Below, in pieces: positions 6,088-6,458 of a stretch of 6,458 nt of DNA. Origin of the DNA: CAZNVB01 sp964576265. GTDB lineage: Bacteria > Acidobacteriota > Aminicenantia > Aminicenantales > UBA8522. The number at the start of each line of letters is the position of its first letter. The first letter of the stretch is position 1. A program made the position numbers and the translations under genes. The DNA lies in the NCBI GenBank assembly GCA_964576265.1, contig CAZNVB010000088.1, positions 1 to 6,458 of the forward strand, given 5' to 3'. Below the pieces are notes generated by a model. It was not told where the DNA came from and searched no databases. It was given only the letters and a program-made list of their open reading frames with translations.

Positions 6088-6458
6088 TCAATCCTCGATC
6101 AGGTTTTCGTCCTCAATATACATCCGTCCCCGGCTTTCCTCCTCAAACGCCAGACAGCACATCAACCGGCCGCACAGCCCGGAGATCTTGGTCGGGTTGA
6201 TGACGATCTGTTGCCGCCTGGCTTTCTGAATCGTCACCGGCTCGAAGGTCTTCATGAAACTCGAACAGCAGAGGGATCGGCCGCAGACGCCCAGCCCGCC
6301 GATCATTTTCGCCTCGTCGCGAACGCCGATTTGGCGCATCTCGATTCTCATCCTCAATTCCTTGGCCAGGTCTTTGACGAGCTGCCGGAAGTCGATCCGT
6401 CCTTCGGCCGTGTAGAAAAAAATCCCCTTTTTCTCGTTGAAAAAATAGCGCACTGCGA
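6088..6458 (-). CDS. ricT: RicT/YaaT-like PSP1 domain protein (5'-partial, short C-terminus)
   Basis: C-terminal part of a PSP1-domain protein of the RicT (YaaT) family. In Bacillus subtilis RicT forms an iron-sulfur complex with RicA and RicF that works with RNase Y in mRNA processing and affects competence, sporulation and biofilm formation. Outside Firmicutes the role is poorly known. Visible hallmarks are FYTAEGRIDFRQLVKDLA, RIEMRQIGVRDEAK, the first cysteine cluster GVCGRSLCC (6285-6265), the NPTKISGLCGR block and the second cluster CGRLMCC. The frame is open to the right edge. GTG at 6453 is a possible codon for initiation, but the missing N-terminal half of the family places the true start outside the window. 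The protein stops only about 21 residues after the second cluster, whereas the ~275-residue B. subtilis protein continues for several dozen residues, so the C-terminus looks shortened. It converges with the anti-sigma gene with no base between stop codons. Confidence 0.88.
   Translation of the reverse strand, partial: AVRYFFNEKKGIFFYTAEGRIDFRQLVKDLAKELRMRIEMRQIGVRDEAKMIGGLGVCGRSLCCSSFMKTFEPVTIQKARRQQIVINPTKISGLCGRLMCCLAFEEESRGRMYIEDENLIED

Overview
The window carries six protein-coding genes on about 6.5 kb of GC-rich, densely packed bacterial DNA. There are no RNA genes, insertion sequences, CRISPR arrays or phage genes that I can see. The gene set (FtsK translocase, a LutB-LutA fusion, an HD-GYP phosphodiesterase, an ECF sigma factor with a membrane zinc-finger anti-sigma factor, and a RicT/PSP1 protein) fits a free-living, probably Gram-negative, non-enterobacterial lineage. 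RicT together with the fused lactate-utilisation iron-sulfur protein would suit Acidobacteriota/Aminicenantes-like or deltaproteobacterial genomes. That placement is a guess from gene content and cannot be proven from this window.

Left block (1-3744, + strand). The C-terminal part of ftsK (N-terminal membrane region cut off by the window edge) ends in TGA. The TTG start of the next gene follows with no intervening base and has a good ribosome binding site inside the end of ftsK. This second gene encodes a 715-residue fusion of LutB (LUD domain plus two 4Fe-4S motifs) and LutA (two CCG cysteine-rich domains), normally separate subunits of the lactate-oxidising LutABC complex. No lutC or lactate permease is in the window.

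Middle block (3765-4709, - strand). An HD-GYP domain protein with an apparently complete metal-binding and GYP signature, but an N-terminal part I cannot assign, converges on the lutBA fusion with only 20 bp between stop codons. Its other end faces the sigma factor gene across a 157-bp divergent region. That region holds a near-consensus sigma70-type promoter (TTGTCA, 17 bp, TATAAT) and two perfect short palindromes.

Right block (4867-6458). The ECF-type sigma factor gene appears to begin at a GTG about 7 bases after the -10 box, which implies a leaderless transcript. It is followed by a gene for a single-pass anti-sigma factor with a cytoplasmic zinc-binding domain and an Fn3-like periplasmic domain. 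The anti-sigma stop codon directly abuts the stop codon of a convergent ricT gene whose product ends soon after its second cysteine cluster. ricT runs off the right edge.

Nothing here is a clearly new system. The most informative oddities are the leaderless sigma promoter with its palindromes, the orphan LutB-LutA fusion coupled to ftsK, and the zero-gap convergent junction with a short RicT.
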